A DNA stretch of 64,000 bases from Aldehydirespirator sp965203635. Lineage in GTDB: Bacteria > Actinomycetota > Acidimicrobiia > Acidimicrobiales > Aldehydirespiratoraceae. A program made the translations under genes and the position numbers. Positions 34,193 through 43,400 of this stretch are shown here, in pieces. The notes below the pieces were generated by a model that was not told the origin of the DNA, ran no database searches, and was given only the letters and a program-made list of their open reading frames with translations. Position 1 is the first letter of the stretch; every line of letters begins with the position of its first letter. The DNA lies in the NCBI GenBank assembly GCA_965203635.1, contig OZ241903.1:1612001-1676000 (forward strand), given 5' to 3'.

Positions 34193-34846
34193 CTAGAACA
34201 TCCGGCCCTCTATGCGGCTGGCGGCCAGCCACAGCTCGATGTCGTGGATCGCCTGGGACATGGCCTGGCCGATGAGGTCCAGCTTGCGGACCTGCTCGAT
34301 GCGGTCGCGGACACCGGCCAGCTCCCGCTTCGGCAGGAGCTGGTTCAGAATGCCGCAGGCGTCCGCCAGGCAGATGATCACGATGTCTCGGGGGTCGGGG
34401 ATCTCGTCGCTGAGGAGCACGCCCAGGATGCGCAGCTTCACCTCGCGCTCTTCCTTGCCGTCGACCACCGGGTAGCGGCGGGACCGGAACACCCACAGGA
34501 ACCGCTCGTCGTGCTGCTCGAGGATGCCGCGCTCGACCAGGCGGGCCAGCGCCTCATCCCGGATCTCGTCTGCCGCCCTGGCCGTCTGCTCCACCCAGAA
34601 GCGGGCGTCGTGCTGCTCGCCGGCTGCGATCATCTCCAGGGTCGGGTCGAGCAGGCTGTCGCCCACCGGCGTGGAGTCGATCAGGACGAGGTTCTCGGGA
34701 TCGGTGTCGATCCGGTTCTCCAGCGCCAGATCCATGAGCACCGCCCCTGCCAGCGCATGCTGCATTGACGTGACCGGCACCGGCACGAATTTGCCGTCGT
34801 CGTCCCGCAGCGACAGCAGGACGATCTCCTCCGCGAATCTCAACAT
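34193..34846 (-). CDS. GPP34-family protein (GOLPH3/Vps74 domain)
   Basis: A 217-aa helical protein with the pattern of the GPP34 family: an opening LRFAEEIVLLSLRDDDGKF, ALAGAVLMDLALENRI, a mid-section GILEQHDERFLWVFRSRRYPVVD and then KLRILGVLLSDEIPDPRDIVIICLADACGI. Eukaryotic members bind PI4P at the Golgi; bacterial ones, common in actinomycetes, are uncharacterised. ATG 34846 is chosen; an upstream in-frame region to 35491 lies within nrdB. It stands alone, 75 bases downstream of nrdB and convergent with the aldehyde dehydrogenase. Confidence 0.82.
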   Translation of the reverse strand: MLRFAEEIVLLSLRDDDGKFVPVPVTSMQHALAGAVLMDLALENRIDTDPENLVLIDSTPVGDSLLDPTLEMIAAGEQHDARFWVEQTARAADEIRDEALARLVERGILEQHDERFLWVFRSRRYPVVDGKEEREVKLRILGVLLSDEIPDPRDIVIICLADACGILNQLLPKRELAGVRDRIEQVRKLDLIGQAMSQAIHDIELWLAASRIEGRMF

Positions 34847-34920
34847 GGCACCTTGTGTATCACATGATCCGCCAATGCGGACACACCACCCCGACTCGCT
34901 CGGCCCGTGCCCTCCGCTCT

Positions 34921-36060
34921 CTAGAAGTCCTCGTCGAAGGAGACCTCGCCCTCCACGCCCACCTGGTAGGCGGACACGGTGCGCTCGAAGAAGTTGGAGA
35001 GCTCCTGCACGTCCTGCAGCTCCATGAACGAGAACGGGTTGCGGCTGCCGAAGCGCCGGCGCAGGCCGAGCTGCATCAGGCGCTGGTCGGCCACGTACTC
35101 GAGGTACGACCGGGTGTCGGTCACCGACATGCCGGGCACGCCCTCGCCCAGCAGGTCCGCCGCGAACTGGTGCTCGGCGTCCACCGCCTCGGCCAGCATG
35201 TCGCTGATCTGCTGGCCCAGCTCCTCGTCGAACAGTTCGGGTTCCTCCTGCCGCACCGTGCGGATCACCTCGAAGGCGAAGTTCATGTGCATGGATTCGT
35301 CGCGGAACACCCAGTTCGTGCCGGCTGCCAGCCCGTTGAGCAGACCCTTGGACCGCAGGAAGTACACGTAGGCGAACGCGGCGAAGAAGAACAGGCCCTC
35401 GATGCAGGCCGCGAAGCAGACCAGGTTCATCAGGAAGCGGCGCCGGTCGTCTGCGGTGCGCAGCGGCCCGTCGCCGACCGAGTCCATCCACTTGAAGCAG
35501 AACTCGGCCTTGGCCCGTATGGACGGGATGTTCTCGATGGCGGCGAAGGCCTCGGCCCGCTCGTCGTGGTCGGGGATGTAGTTGTCGAGCAGGTTCAGGT
35601 AGAACTGCACGTGCAGCGCCTCCTCGAAGAGCTGGCGCGACAGGTACATCCGGGCTTCCGGCGCGTTGATGTGCTCGTAGAGGTTCAGGACGAGGTTGTT
35701 GGCCACGATCGAGTCGCCCGTGGCGAAGAAGGCCACCAGCCTGCGTATCAGGTGCTTCTCGGCCGGCATGAGCTTGCGGTCCAGATCGACCAGGTCGTCG
35801 GAGAAGTCGATCTCGTCGACGGTCCAGGTGTTCTTGATCGCGTCGCGGTACATCTCGAAGAACTGCGGATAGCGCATCGGGCGCAGGGTCAGGTCGAAGC
35901 CCGGATCCAGGATGTTGGGCCGGTCGAAGGTGTCCGGCGTGGGCTGCCCGGGCCGGGGCTCGGCCTCCGGTTCAGGCTGGAAGCCTGCGGGAGGGGCGGG
36001 GACGGCTGAGTCCCGGCCCGGGAGATCGAGATGATCGACAGAGACGTCGGTGATGGCCAT
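34921..36060 (-). CDS. nrdB: Ribonucleoside-diphosphate reductase beta subunit (class Ia)
   Basis: A 379-aa R2 subunit that holds the di-iron-tyrosyl cofactor. Carboxylate and His ligands are visible in the four-helix segments: SRQLFEEALHVQFYLN (Glu, His), FRDESMHMNFAFEVIR (Glu, His), and the upstream EKHLIRRLVAFFATGDSIV. A C-terminal acidic tail ends EVSFDEDF, the peptide that docks to NrdA. The ATG overlaps nrdA's stop by one base (TGATG). An alternative GTG nine bases earlier would lie inside nrdA. Together with NrdA it makes deoxyribonucleotides aerobically. Confidence 0.95.
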   Translation of the reverse strand: MAITDVSVDHLDLPGRDSAVPAPPAGFQPEPEAEPRPGQPTPDTFDRPNILDPGFDLTLRPMRYPQFFEMYRDAIKNTWTVDEIDFSDDLVDLDRKLMPAEKHLIRRLVAFFATGDSIVANNLVLNLYEHINAPEARMYLSRQLFEEALHVQFYLNLLDNYIPDHDERAEAFAAIENIPSIRAKAEFCFKWMDSVGDGPLRTADDRRRFLMNLVCFAACIEGLFFFAAFAYVYFLRSKGLLNGLAAGTNWVFRDESMHMNFAFEVIRTVRQEEPELFDEELGQQISDMLAEAVDAEHQFAADLLGEGVPGMSVTDTRSYLEYVADQRLMQLGLRRRFGSRNPFSFMELQDVQELSNFFERTVSAYQVGVEGEVSFDEDF

Positions 36061-38501
36061 CAGTCGCACGCCTCACAGGATTCAGGGTTCTCCAGGGAGC
36101 AGGCCACCGCGGCATCTGCGTCGGGCTCGTCGGCCCCCGAGCCGTTGGTGGTGGTCTGGTTGATCCGCGTCTTCGGCCTCGAGCGCAGGTAGTAGGTGGT
36201 CTTGAGGCCCTGCTTCCACGCGTGCATGTACATCGACGACAGCTTCCCGATGGTCGGGGCCTCCATGAACAGGTTGAGCGACTGGCTCTGGTCGATGAAG
36301 GCGCCCCGGTCCGCGGCCATCTCGATTAGCGAGCGCTGCGATATCTCCCAAGCCGTGCGGTAGACGGTTCGCAGGTCCTCCGGTATGCGCGCGATCTGTT
36401 GGATCGAGCCTTCGGCCTTCTTCACGTCGGCGATCATCTTGTCGTCCCACAGGCCGCGGGCCTTCAGCTCGGCCACCAGGTACCGGTTCACCTGCATGAA
36501 CTCGCCCGACAGGGTCTCGCGCTTGAACAGGTTCGACACCTGGGGCTCGATGCACTCGTAGCAGCCGGCGATGGCCGCGATGGTGGCCGTCGGGGCGATG
36601 GCGATGAGCAGTGAGTTGCGCAGCCCGTGCTCGGCGATCCGCTCGCGCAGCGGTCCCCAGCGATCGGGATCTGACGGCTCGGCGTTCCAGAGGTCGAACT
36701 GAAGCTCGCCGGCCGCGGCCCGGGTGTCGGTGAAGCCGGGATGGGGCCCGTTGGCCTCGGCCAGCTCGGTGGACGCCCACAGGGCGTTGAAGTAGATCTC
36801 CTCGGAGATGCGGCGGCTGAGGTTGCGGGCCTCGGCGGAGTCGAAGGCGAGACCCAGCTTGAAGAACACGTCCTGCAGGCCCATGAGGCCCAGGCCCACC
36901 GGTCGCCAGCGCCGGTTGGAGGCCGCCGACTCGTCGGTCGGGTAGTAGTTGATGTCGATGACGCGGTCGAGGAAGCCGACCACCAGCCGCACCACCTCGC
37001 CGAGCCGCTCGAAGTCGAAGCTCACCGGAGCGCTGCCGTTGGAGGTCGTCGCCCGCTGAACGAAGGCGCCGAGGTTGACCGATCCCAGATTGCACACCGC
37101 GGTCTCGCCGGCACTGGTCACCTCGATGATCTCGGTGCACAGGTTCGAGAGGTGGACGACCCGGTCGCGGGCGTTGGCATCGCCTTCGGGTCCGGGGCCC
37201 GTCTGGTTGCACTTGGCGTTGGCGGCGTCCTTGAACGTCATCCAGCCGTTGCCGGTCTCGGCCAGGGTCCGCATCATCCGGGTGTACAGCTGGCGGGCCG
37301 GGACCTGCGTCTCGAAACGCCCGTCGGCCTCAGCCTGCTCGTAGATGGCCCGGAACTCCTCGCCGTAGGTGTCGGTGAGCTCGGGCACCTTCTTGGGGTC
37401 GAACAGGCTCCACTGCCAGTCCAGCTCCACCCGCTCCATGAAGAGGTCGGGCACCCAGTTGGCGAGGTTGATGTTGTGGGTGCGGCGGGCGTGGTCGCCG
37501 GTGTTGTCGCGCAACTCCAGGAACTGCTCGACGTCGGCGTGCCAGGTCTCGAGGTAGACGCAGGCCGCGCCCTTGCGCCGGCCGCCCTGGTTGACGGCGG
37601 CCACGGAGGAGTCGAGGGTCTTGAGCCACGGCACGATGCCGTTGGAGAGCCCGTTGGTTCCCCGGATCAGCGATCCCTTGGAGCGGACCCGGTGCCAGCC
37701 GACCCCGATGCCCCCCGCGTACTTCGAGAGGCGGGCGATGTCGGTGTAGCGCTGGTAGATGCCCTCCAGGGAGTCCTCGGGAGAGTCGAGCAGGTAGCAG
37801 CTCGACATCTGCGGGTGCATCGTGCCCGAGTTGAACAGGGTGGGGCTCGACGGAAGGTAAGCCAGCGACGAGATCAGGTCGTAGAACGCGACGGCCTCGT
37901 CGGGGTTCGTGCTCAGCCCGCAGGCCACGCGGAGCATGAAGTACTGCGGGGTCTCGATCACCAGCCGGGTGTCGGGATGGCGCAGCAGGTAGCGGTCGTA
38001 CACCGTGCGCAGCCCGAAGAACTCGAAGTTGCGGTCCCGACCGGAGTCGATGGCCGCGTTCAGCGTGGGGGAGTGGGCCCGCACGAACTCCGCGGTGTCG
38101 TCGCCGATCAGCCCGAGCCGGTGCCCGGCCTCAATGGCCTCGGAGAACCACGGGATGTTCTGGTTGCGGACTTCCTTGTCGATGTAGGTGGCCAGCATGC
38201 GGGCCGCCAGCTTCGAGTAGTTGGGCTCCTCCACGATGAGCCCGGCCGCGGTGCGGATGCTCAGCTCGTCGAGCTCGCGGGTGGTGGCCCCGTCGGCGAG
38301 GGCGGCGATGGTGCGGGTGCTGACCGTCAGCGGATCGACGCCGAGCAGGCCTTCGGCCGCCCGGGCCACCGCGTTGACGATCTTGTTCACGTCGACGGGC
38401 TCGAGGTTTCCGTTGCGCTTGCGCACCCTCATGGTGGTCGGAGCAGAGACTGCCGGAGGCACCTCCGCGACGGTGGTCAGCCGATCCTGGATCATCGTCA
38501 C
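36060..38501 (-). CDS. nrdA: Ribonucleoside-diphosphate reductase alpha subunit
   Basis: An 813-aa catalytic subunit. It begins with an ATP-cone (MRVRKRNGNLEPVDVNKIVNAV), includes the thiyl-radical loop region CNLGSVNLGAFV, the family phrase PTATIAAIAGCYECIEPQ, the Tyr pair near KTTYYLRSRPKT and ends with the redox cysteines CSLENPESCEACD, the shuttle that exchanges with thioredoxin or glutaredoxin. GTG 38501 is preferred because GAGGAGG stands nine bases before it; ATG 38495, two codons in, is an alternative. It is transcribed with nrdB from a promoter recognised at 38589-38618. Confidence 0.95.
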   Translation of the reverse strand: MTMIQDRLTTVAEVPPAVSAPTTMRVRKRNGNLEPVDVNKIVNAVARAAEGLLGVDPLTVSTRTIAALADGATTRELDELSIRTAAGLIVEEPNYSKLAARMLATYIDKEVRNQNIPWFSEAIEAGHRLGLIGDDTAEFVRAHSPTLNAAIDSGRDRNFEFFGLRTVYDRYLLRHPDTRLVIETPQYFMLRVACGLSTNPDEAVAFYDLISSLAYLPSSPTLFNSGTMHPQMSSCYLLDSPEDSLEGIYQRYTDIARLSKYAGGIGVGWHRVRSKGSLIRGTNGLSNGIVPWLKTLDSSVAAVNQGGRRKGAACVYLETWHADVEQFLELRDNTGDHARRTHNINLANWVPDLFMERVELDWQWSLFDPKKVPELTDTYGEEFRAIYEQAEADGRFETQVPARQLYTRMMRTLAETGNGWMTFKDAANAKCNQTGPGPEGDANARDRVVHLSNLCTEIIEVTSAGETAVCNLGSVNLGAFVQRATTSNGSAPVSFDFERLGEVVRLVVGFLDRVIDINYYPTDESAASNRRWRPVGLGLMGLQDVFFKLGLAFDSAEARNLSRRISEEIYFNALWASTELAEANGPHPGFTDTRAAAGELQFDLWNAEPSDPDRWGPLRERIAEHGLRNSLLIAIAPTATIAAIAGCYECIEPQVSNLFKRETLSGEFMQVNRYLVAELKARGLWDDKMIADVKKAEGSIQQIARIPEDLRTVYRTAWEISQRSLIEMAADRGAFIDQSQSLNLFMEAPTIGKLSSMYMHAWKQGLKTTYYLRSRPKTRINQTTTNGSGADEPDADAAVACSLENPESCEACD

Positions 38502-38588
38502 GTCGGTGCGCCTCCTCATGCCGGTGTTCAGCGGTTCCCCCGCGAGCTGTGGACCCCGCTCAAGACCGGCCACAACTTCGGATCTTGA

Positions 38589-38618
38589 ATTACAGCACCG
38601 TAACTACACGCGTGTCAA
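38589..38618 (-). promoter_or_regulatory. nrdAB promoter with adjacent palindrome
   Basis: On the minus strand TTGACA (38613-38618) is followed after 18 bases by TGTAAT (38589-38594), close to the sigma-70-type consensus, about 90 bases upstream of nrdA. The palindrome ACACGCGTGT (38606-38615) overlaps the -35 box and could bind a repressor such as NrdR, though it does not match the NrdR-box consensus I know. Confidence 0.55.
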
Positions 38619-38683
38619 ATTACGCCGCGGCTACCCCGCTGAGCAGGGCTTCTTGATCGCGTCGTGCGAGTAACGTTGCACCG

Positions 38684-39655
38684 ATGGCGATACTCGACAT
38701 CGATTTGGCCGCTTTCGAGCGGGGTACCCAAGCCCAGCGGGCCGCGGTGGTGGACGGTGTGATGCGCAGCCTGGTCACCGGCTTCGTCTACGTGGCCCAC
38801 GACCTGGGCGCGGGCGTGATCGACGAGGCCTACGGGCAGCTCGAGGCCTTCTTCGACCTTCCCCAGGAGCGCAAGAATCGCTACATCGTGGCCGGATCCC
38901 ACGGTCAGACCGGCTACACGCCGATGATGACCGAGACGGCCGCCATCTCCGACGTCCCCGACCTCAAGGAGATGCTCAACTGGGGCGAGCCGGCGCCGCC
39001 GGGCCACCCGCTCCGCCAGCGGTATCCCCACCGCTACGGGCCACCCACCCTGCCCGAGGACGACCAGCCCGGCGTCACCGAGCTGCTGCTCGGGTTCCAC
39101 GCCTCCGTGCTCGATATCCAGCGCCGGGTGCTGAGGGTGATCGCGGTGGGGCTGGGAATCCACGAGGAGTTCTTCGACGTGATGCTCGAGTACGGCGCCA
39201 CCCTCACCCGGGCCATTCACTACCCGCCCATGGAGACCGCTCCCTCAGACGGCTTCATGTGGGCCGCCGAGCACGGCGACATCAACCTCATCACCATGCT
39301 TCCCAGGGCCACCGCGCCGGGCCTGCAGGTGCGGACCAGCGATGGCTGGGTCGACGCAATCCCGCCCACCGGCAGCGCCATCATCAACACCGGCATGATG
39401 CTCGAGCACCTCACCAACGGCGTGATCGGCGCGGGTATCCACCGGGTGATCGCGGCCGAGGGCCAGACCGGCGACCGCTACTCGGTGGTGCAGTTCGCCC
39501 ATCCCACGCCGTGGACGATCCTGTCGCCGCTGCCGACGTGCGTGACCGACGAGCACCCTTTGAGGTTCGCCACCATCACCTCGGCCGACGCCCTCGACAA
39601 GGTGATCTGGGAGATCAACCTGGTAGAGGACGGCCGCCGCCTCGAAGGCGACTAG
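38684..39655 (+). CDS. Isopenicillin-N-synthase-like 2-oxoglutarate/Fe(II) oxygenase
   Basis: A 323-aa oxygenase of the IPNS/gibberellin-oxidase superfamily. Iron ligands are His197 and Asp199 (EHGDINLIT) and His253 (GIHRVI); Arg265-x-Ser267 (RYS) would bind 2-oxoglutarate. The N-terminal region (TGFVYVAHDLGAGVID) also fits the family. The substrate is unknown; bacterial members hydroxylate amino acids, flavonoid-like compounds or natural-product intermediates. It is divergent from nrdAB and followed by two small paralogous genes after 40 bases. Confidence 0.87.
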   Translation: MAILDIDLAAFERGTQAQRAAVVDGVMRSLVTGFVYVAHDLGAGVIDEAYGQLEAFFDLPQERKNRYIVAGSHGQTGYTPMMTETAAISDVPDLKEMLNWGEPAPPGHPLRQRYPHRYGPPTLPEDDQPGVTELLLGFHASVLDIQRRVLRVIAVGLGIHEEFFDVMLEYGATLTRAIHYPPMETAPSDGFMWAAEHGDINLITMLPRATAPGLQVRTSDGWVDAIPPTGSAIINTGMMLEHLTNGVIGAGIHRVIAAEGQTGDRYSVVQFAHPTPWTILSPLPTCVTDEHPLRFATITSADALDKVIWEINLVEDGRRLEGD

Positions 39656-39695
39656 CTGCTAGGTTGGTGGTCCCGCGCGGCTTAGAGGATCGACG

Positions 39696-39953
39696 ATGAC
39701 TAGAGCCCTCAAGAGCATCGTCAGCTTCGCGAAGGCTGTTGGCGATTTCCTGATGCACATCGTGCACGCGCCGAAAGGGGAGCCGACGCCTGATCCCGCC
39801 AAGGCAGCCGCCAAGCAGATGAAGGACGCCATGCACGTCCGAGGGGGCGGTGTTGGGGGCCAAGGTGGCGGCTTCTCCGGCAGCAGCGCGGCCGACGGGT
39901 TGTACGGCAAGGTGCTTGCCGACGGCCACAAGAAGGCTCGCAAGCGGGCGTAG
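39696..39953 (+). CDS. Small uncharacterised protein, first of a paralogous pair
   Basis: An 85-aa basic protein. It has an N-terminal amphipathic helix (ALKSIVSFAKAVGDFLMHIV), the motif PDPAKAAAKQM, a Gly-rich middle (VRGGGVGGQGGG) and the block FSGSSAADGLYGKVLADGHKK. The next gene repeats this plan: FL-x-x-x-V, PDPAK-x-AA, F-x-G-(S/T)-SA-x-D, G-x-x-LA-x-GHK. Conservation between neighbours argues that both are real genes despite their small size. AGAGGA about eight bases before the ATG could serve as ribosome-binding site. No family recognised. Confidence 0.7.
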   Translation: MTRALKSIVSFAKAVGDFLMHIVHAPKGEPTPDPAKAAAKQMKDAMHVRGGGVGGQGGGFSGSSAADGLYGKVLADGHKKARKRA

Positions 39954-39986
39954 TTACAAGTCATCGCGAAATGAGTAGGGCCGCCC

Positions 39987-40355
39987 ATGGTGCGTAGAAT
40001 CGTTCAGGGCATTCTCCGGGTCATAGACCAGGTCTACGGCTTCCTCCTCCTGCTGGTCCGGATGCCTGGAGAGCCACGGAGACCCGATCCGGCCAAGGAA
40101 GCCGCCAGGCGCGTGCGAGGAGCCTCGCACGTCGCACGGTCCGGTACGGCCTTCACTGGGACCAGTGCTACCGACAGCGTGTTGGGCCAGGAGTTGGCGG
40201 CCGGCCACAAGCAGACCACCTACGGCGATCCGATGTCGGAGCGCCCGATTGTCGGATACGGCGGACGTGCGCCAAAGCATCGCAGAAAGCGGTTGGGCGT
40301 GGTCACGCTCCTGCTTGTTCTGATGCTGCTGATAGTCCTGGTCGGGGTGCTGTAG
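39987..40355 (+). CDS. Small membrane-anchored protein, second of a paralogous pair
   Basis: A 122-aa protein aligned with its upstream neighbour over the first ~75 residues: an N-terminal helix (VIDQVYGFLLLLVRMPGEP), then PDPAKEAARRV, then FTGTSATDSVLGQELAAGHK. It then adds a unique tail: a basic stretch (KHRRKRLG) and a hydrophobic C-terminus (VVTLLLVLMLLIVLVGVL) that would act as a single tail anchor with the N-terminal part facing the cytoplasm. Function unknown. The pair probably form one transcript (33-base gap) downstream of the oxygenase. Confidence 0.7.
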   Translation: MVRRIVQGILRVIDQVYGFLLLLVRMPGEPRRPDPAKEAARRVRGASHVARSGTAFTGTSATDSVLGQELAAGHKQTTYGDPMSERPIVGYGGRAPKHRRKRLGVVTLLLVLMLLIVLVGVL

Positions 40356-40418
40356 GTCACTCGATCTGACGGGCTGGTGGTTCTTGTAGCCCGACGAGGC
40401 CATCGGCTGTAGTGGAGT

Positions 40419-43400
40419 TCAGCGGGGGCGGGTGCTGTCGCCGGGTCGGCGCGGCTTGACGGAGCTGGGGGCCAGGTTGCAGCGGGCCGGCCGGCCGTCG
40501 ATGGTCACGTCGTGGATGACGAAGCCCGCCAGCCAGCGGCTCGTCGCGGTCGGCTCGGTCGCTCCGGTGTCGTCGCCTTCGCCGAGCGCGGTGACCTGCA
40601 GGTCGATGGCCAGCACCTGCTCGGCCACGTAGTCGCGCCACTGCTCCACGGCCGCGGCCTGCTCCGCCGAGGACAGTGCCAGTGACACCTGGATGCGGTC
40701 GGTCACCACGTAGCCGTCGATGCGCCGGCAGTCCTGGATCACCCGCACCGCGTCGCGGGCCCAGCCCTCGGCCTCCAGCTCCGGCGTGACCGCGGTGTCG
40801 AGCACGACCACCGCGTCGCCGGAGGCCAGTCCGGCGGCCGCGCCGCCCTCCGACGCCTCCACGGCCTGCTCGAAGTCGCCCTCTTCCAGCACATGGCCGG
40901 CCGCGGTCACCGTGCCGTCGTCGTTGCGGGCCCAGTCGCCGGCGCGGGCCGCCTTGAACACTTCCTGCACGGCTCCACCGAGACGAGGTCCCAGCACCGC
41001 GCCGTTGGGCCTCAGCACCAGCGAGGCGTGCGCCGACAGATCATCGGTCAGCACCATCGACTTGACGTTGATCTCGTCGGCCAGCAGGTCGGCCAGCGGC
41101 GCCAGGTCTTCGGCACCGTCGCCGGCCACGATGGCCTGGGCCAGGGGCAGGCGCACCCGCAGCCCGGCCTCCTCGCGCACCCGCAGTGCGGCCGAGGCCG
41201 CGTCGCGCAGGCGCTCCATGCGGGCCACCAGCGCGTCGTCGGCGGGCAAGCCCTCGGCGTCGGGGTCGGGCCAGTCGGCCAGATGCACCGAGGGCGTCCC
41301 CGAGTCGGTGAGGGTCTGTGGTGTCGCAGCGGTGTCATTCCCGCTCTTGTTCGCTTCGCTCACGGGCCGCTCGGGCCACGGCCTCGCCCGTATGGGGCGG
41401 ACTCGCTCGCCGGTTCGCTCGGCCTCTGGCGCGCCGCCGGTGAGCCCGCCGTGGATCTCCTCACAGGTCATGGGCAGGAACGGCGCGGCCACCCTGGTCA
41501 GGGTGGTCAGCACCACGTACAGGGTGTCGAAGGCGGCCCGGTCGGTGTCGGCGCCGCCCGCGTTCCAGAAGCGGTCCCGGGAGCGGCGGATGTACCAGTT
41601 GTTCAACGCGTCGATGAAGGCCGCGATCTCGGCTGCGCCCCCGGGCAGGTCGTAGGCGTCCATCCGCTCGGTGACCCGCTCCACCAGCGTGCGGGTGCGG
41701 GCCAGCACGTACCGGTCGAGCACGTCGTCGCTGTCGGTGCGCGGCGCAGCCTCGTAGCCCTCGGCGTTGGCGTACATGGTGAAGAACGAGTAGGCGTTCC
41801 AGATGGGCAGCAGGATCTGGCGGGTGACCTCGTCGATGCCGTCGTCGTTGATCCGCAGGTCGCCGCCCCGCACGATGTTGGCCGCCATCAGGTACCAGCG
41901 CAGGGCGTCGGCGCCCTGGCGCTCGAAGATGTCGGTGGGCTCGGTGTAGTTGCGCAGCTTCTTGGAGAGCTTGGCGCCGTCGGCGGCCAGCAGGATGCCG
42001 TGGCAGATCACGTTGGAGAAGGCGGGCCGGTCGAACAGCGCCCCGGCCAGCACGTGCAACGTGTAGAACCAGCCCCGGGTCTGGTTGATGTACTCCACGA
42101 TGAAGTCGGCCGGGAAGTGGCTCTCGAACCACTCGGTGTTCTCGAAGGGGTAGTGCACCTGCGCGAAGGGCATCGATCCCGACTCGAACCAGCAGTCGAG
42201 CACCTCGGGCACTCGCCGCATCGTCGACCGTCCCGTGGGGTCGTCCGGGTTGGGCCGGGTGAGGGCGTCGATGAACGGCCGGTGCAGGTCGTCGGGGCGC
42301 ACGCCGAAGTCGCGCTCGAGCTCGTCCAGCGACCCGTACACGTCGATCCGCGGGTAGGCGGGATCGTCGCTGCGCCACACCGGTATGGGCGACCCCCAGA
42401 AGCGGTTGCGGCTGATCGACCAGTCGCGGGCGCCTTCCAGCCACATGCCGAACCGGCCGTCGCGCACATGGTCCGGCACCCAGTTGATCTGCTGGTTCAG
42501 CTCCACCAGCCGGTCCCGGATGGCGGTGACCTGCACGTACCAGCTGTTGATGGCCCGGTAGATGATGGGGGTGTCGGTGCGCCAGCAGTACGGGTAGTTG
42601 TGCTCGTAGCTGTCATGGCGGACGATGCGGCCCTCGGCCTTGAGATGGCGGATGATCCCGGCGTTGGCCTCGAACACGTTGGTCCCGGCCCACACGGACA
42701 CCGGCTCGGTGAACCGCCCGCGGTCGTCGACCGGCACCGCGTCGCCGATGGCGATGCCGTTGGCTTCGCACACTTCCTGGTCCTCAGCGCCGAAGCCCGG
42801 GGCTGCATGGACGATGCCGGTGCCCTCGGCGGTGTCGACGAAGTCGCCGGCCAGCACCCGGAAGGCCTCGGTGCGGTGGGCGAAGAAATCGAACAGCGGG
42901 ACGTAGCTGCGGCCCACCAGCTCGGCTCCGAGGACCGTTCCGACTAGGCGGGCCTGCGACAGCTGGGCGTCGTAGGCGGCCACCCTGTCCTCGGCCAGCA
43001 CGTAGTGGATGCCGCCCTCCTCCATGACTGCGTAGGAGATGTCGGGGCCCACCGCCAGCACCAGGTTCGACGGCAGCGTCCACGGGGTGGTGGTCCAGGC
43101 CAGCATCCGCATCGGCCCGGGGTCGCCGGGCGCCGGCACCAGGTCGAAGGCCACGGTGATGGCCGGGTCCTGGCGGGGCCTGGTGGCGTCGTCGAGGCGG
43201 ATCTCGAAGTTCGACAGCGGCGTCTCGGCCCCCCACGAGTACGGCATGACCCGGTACGCCTCATACACCAGTCCCTGGCGGTGGAGTTGGGCGAAGGCCC
43301 ACATGACCGACTCCATGTAGGCCAGGTCCATGGTCTTGTAGTCGTTGCCGAAGTCGACCCAGCGGGCCTGGCGGGTGACCGTGTCCTCCCACTCCTGCGT

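Noticed and set aside
36741..38588. 615-codon plus-strand frame opposite nrdA
   Set aside because: Antisense shadow of nrdA: compositionally biased and with no recognisable motif.
40893..42947. 684-codon plus-strand frame opposite ileS
   Set aside because: Antisense shadow of the ileS coding frame, His/Val/Gly-rich with no domain.
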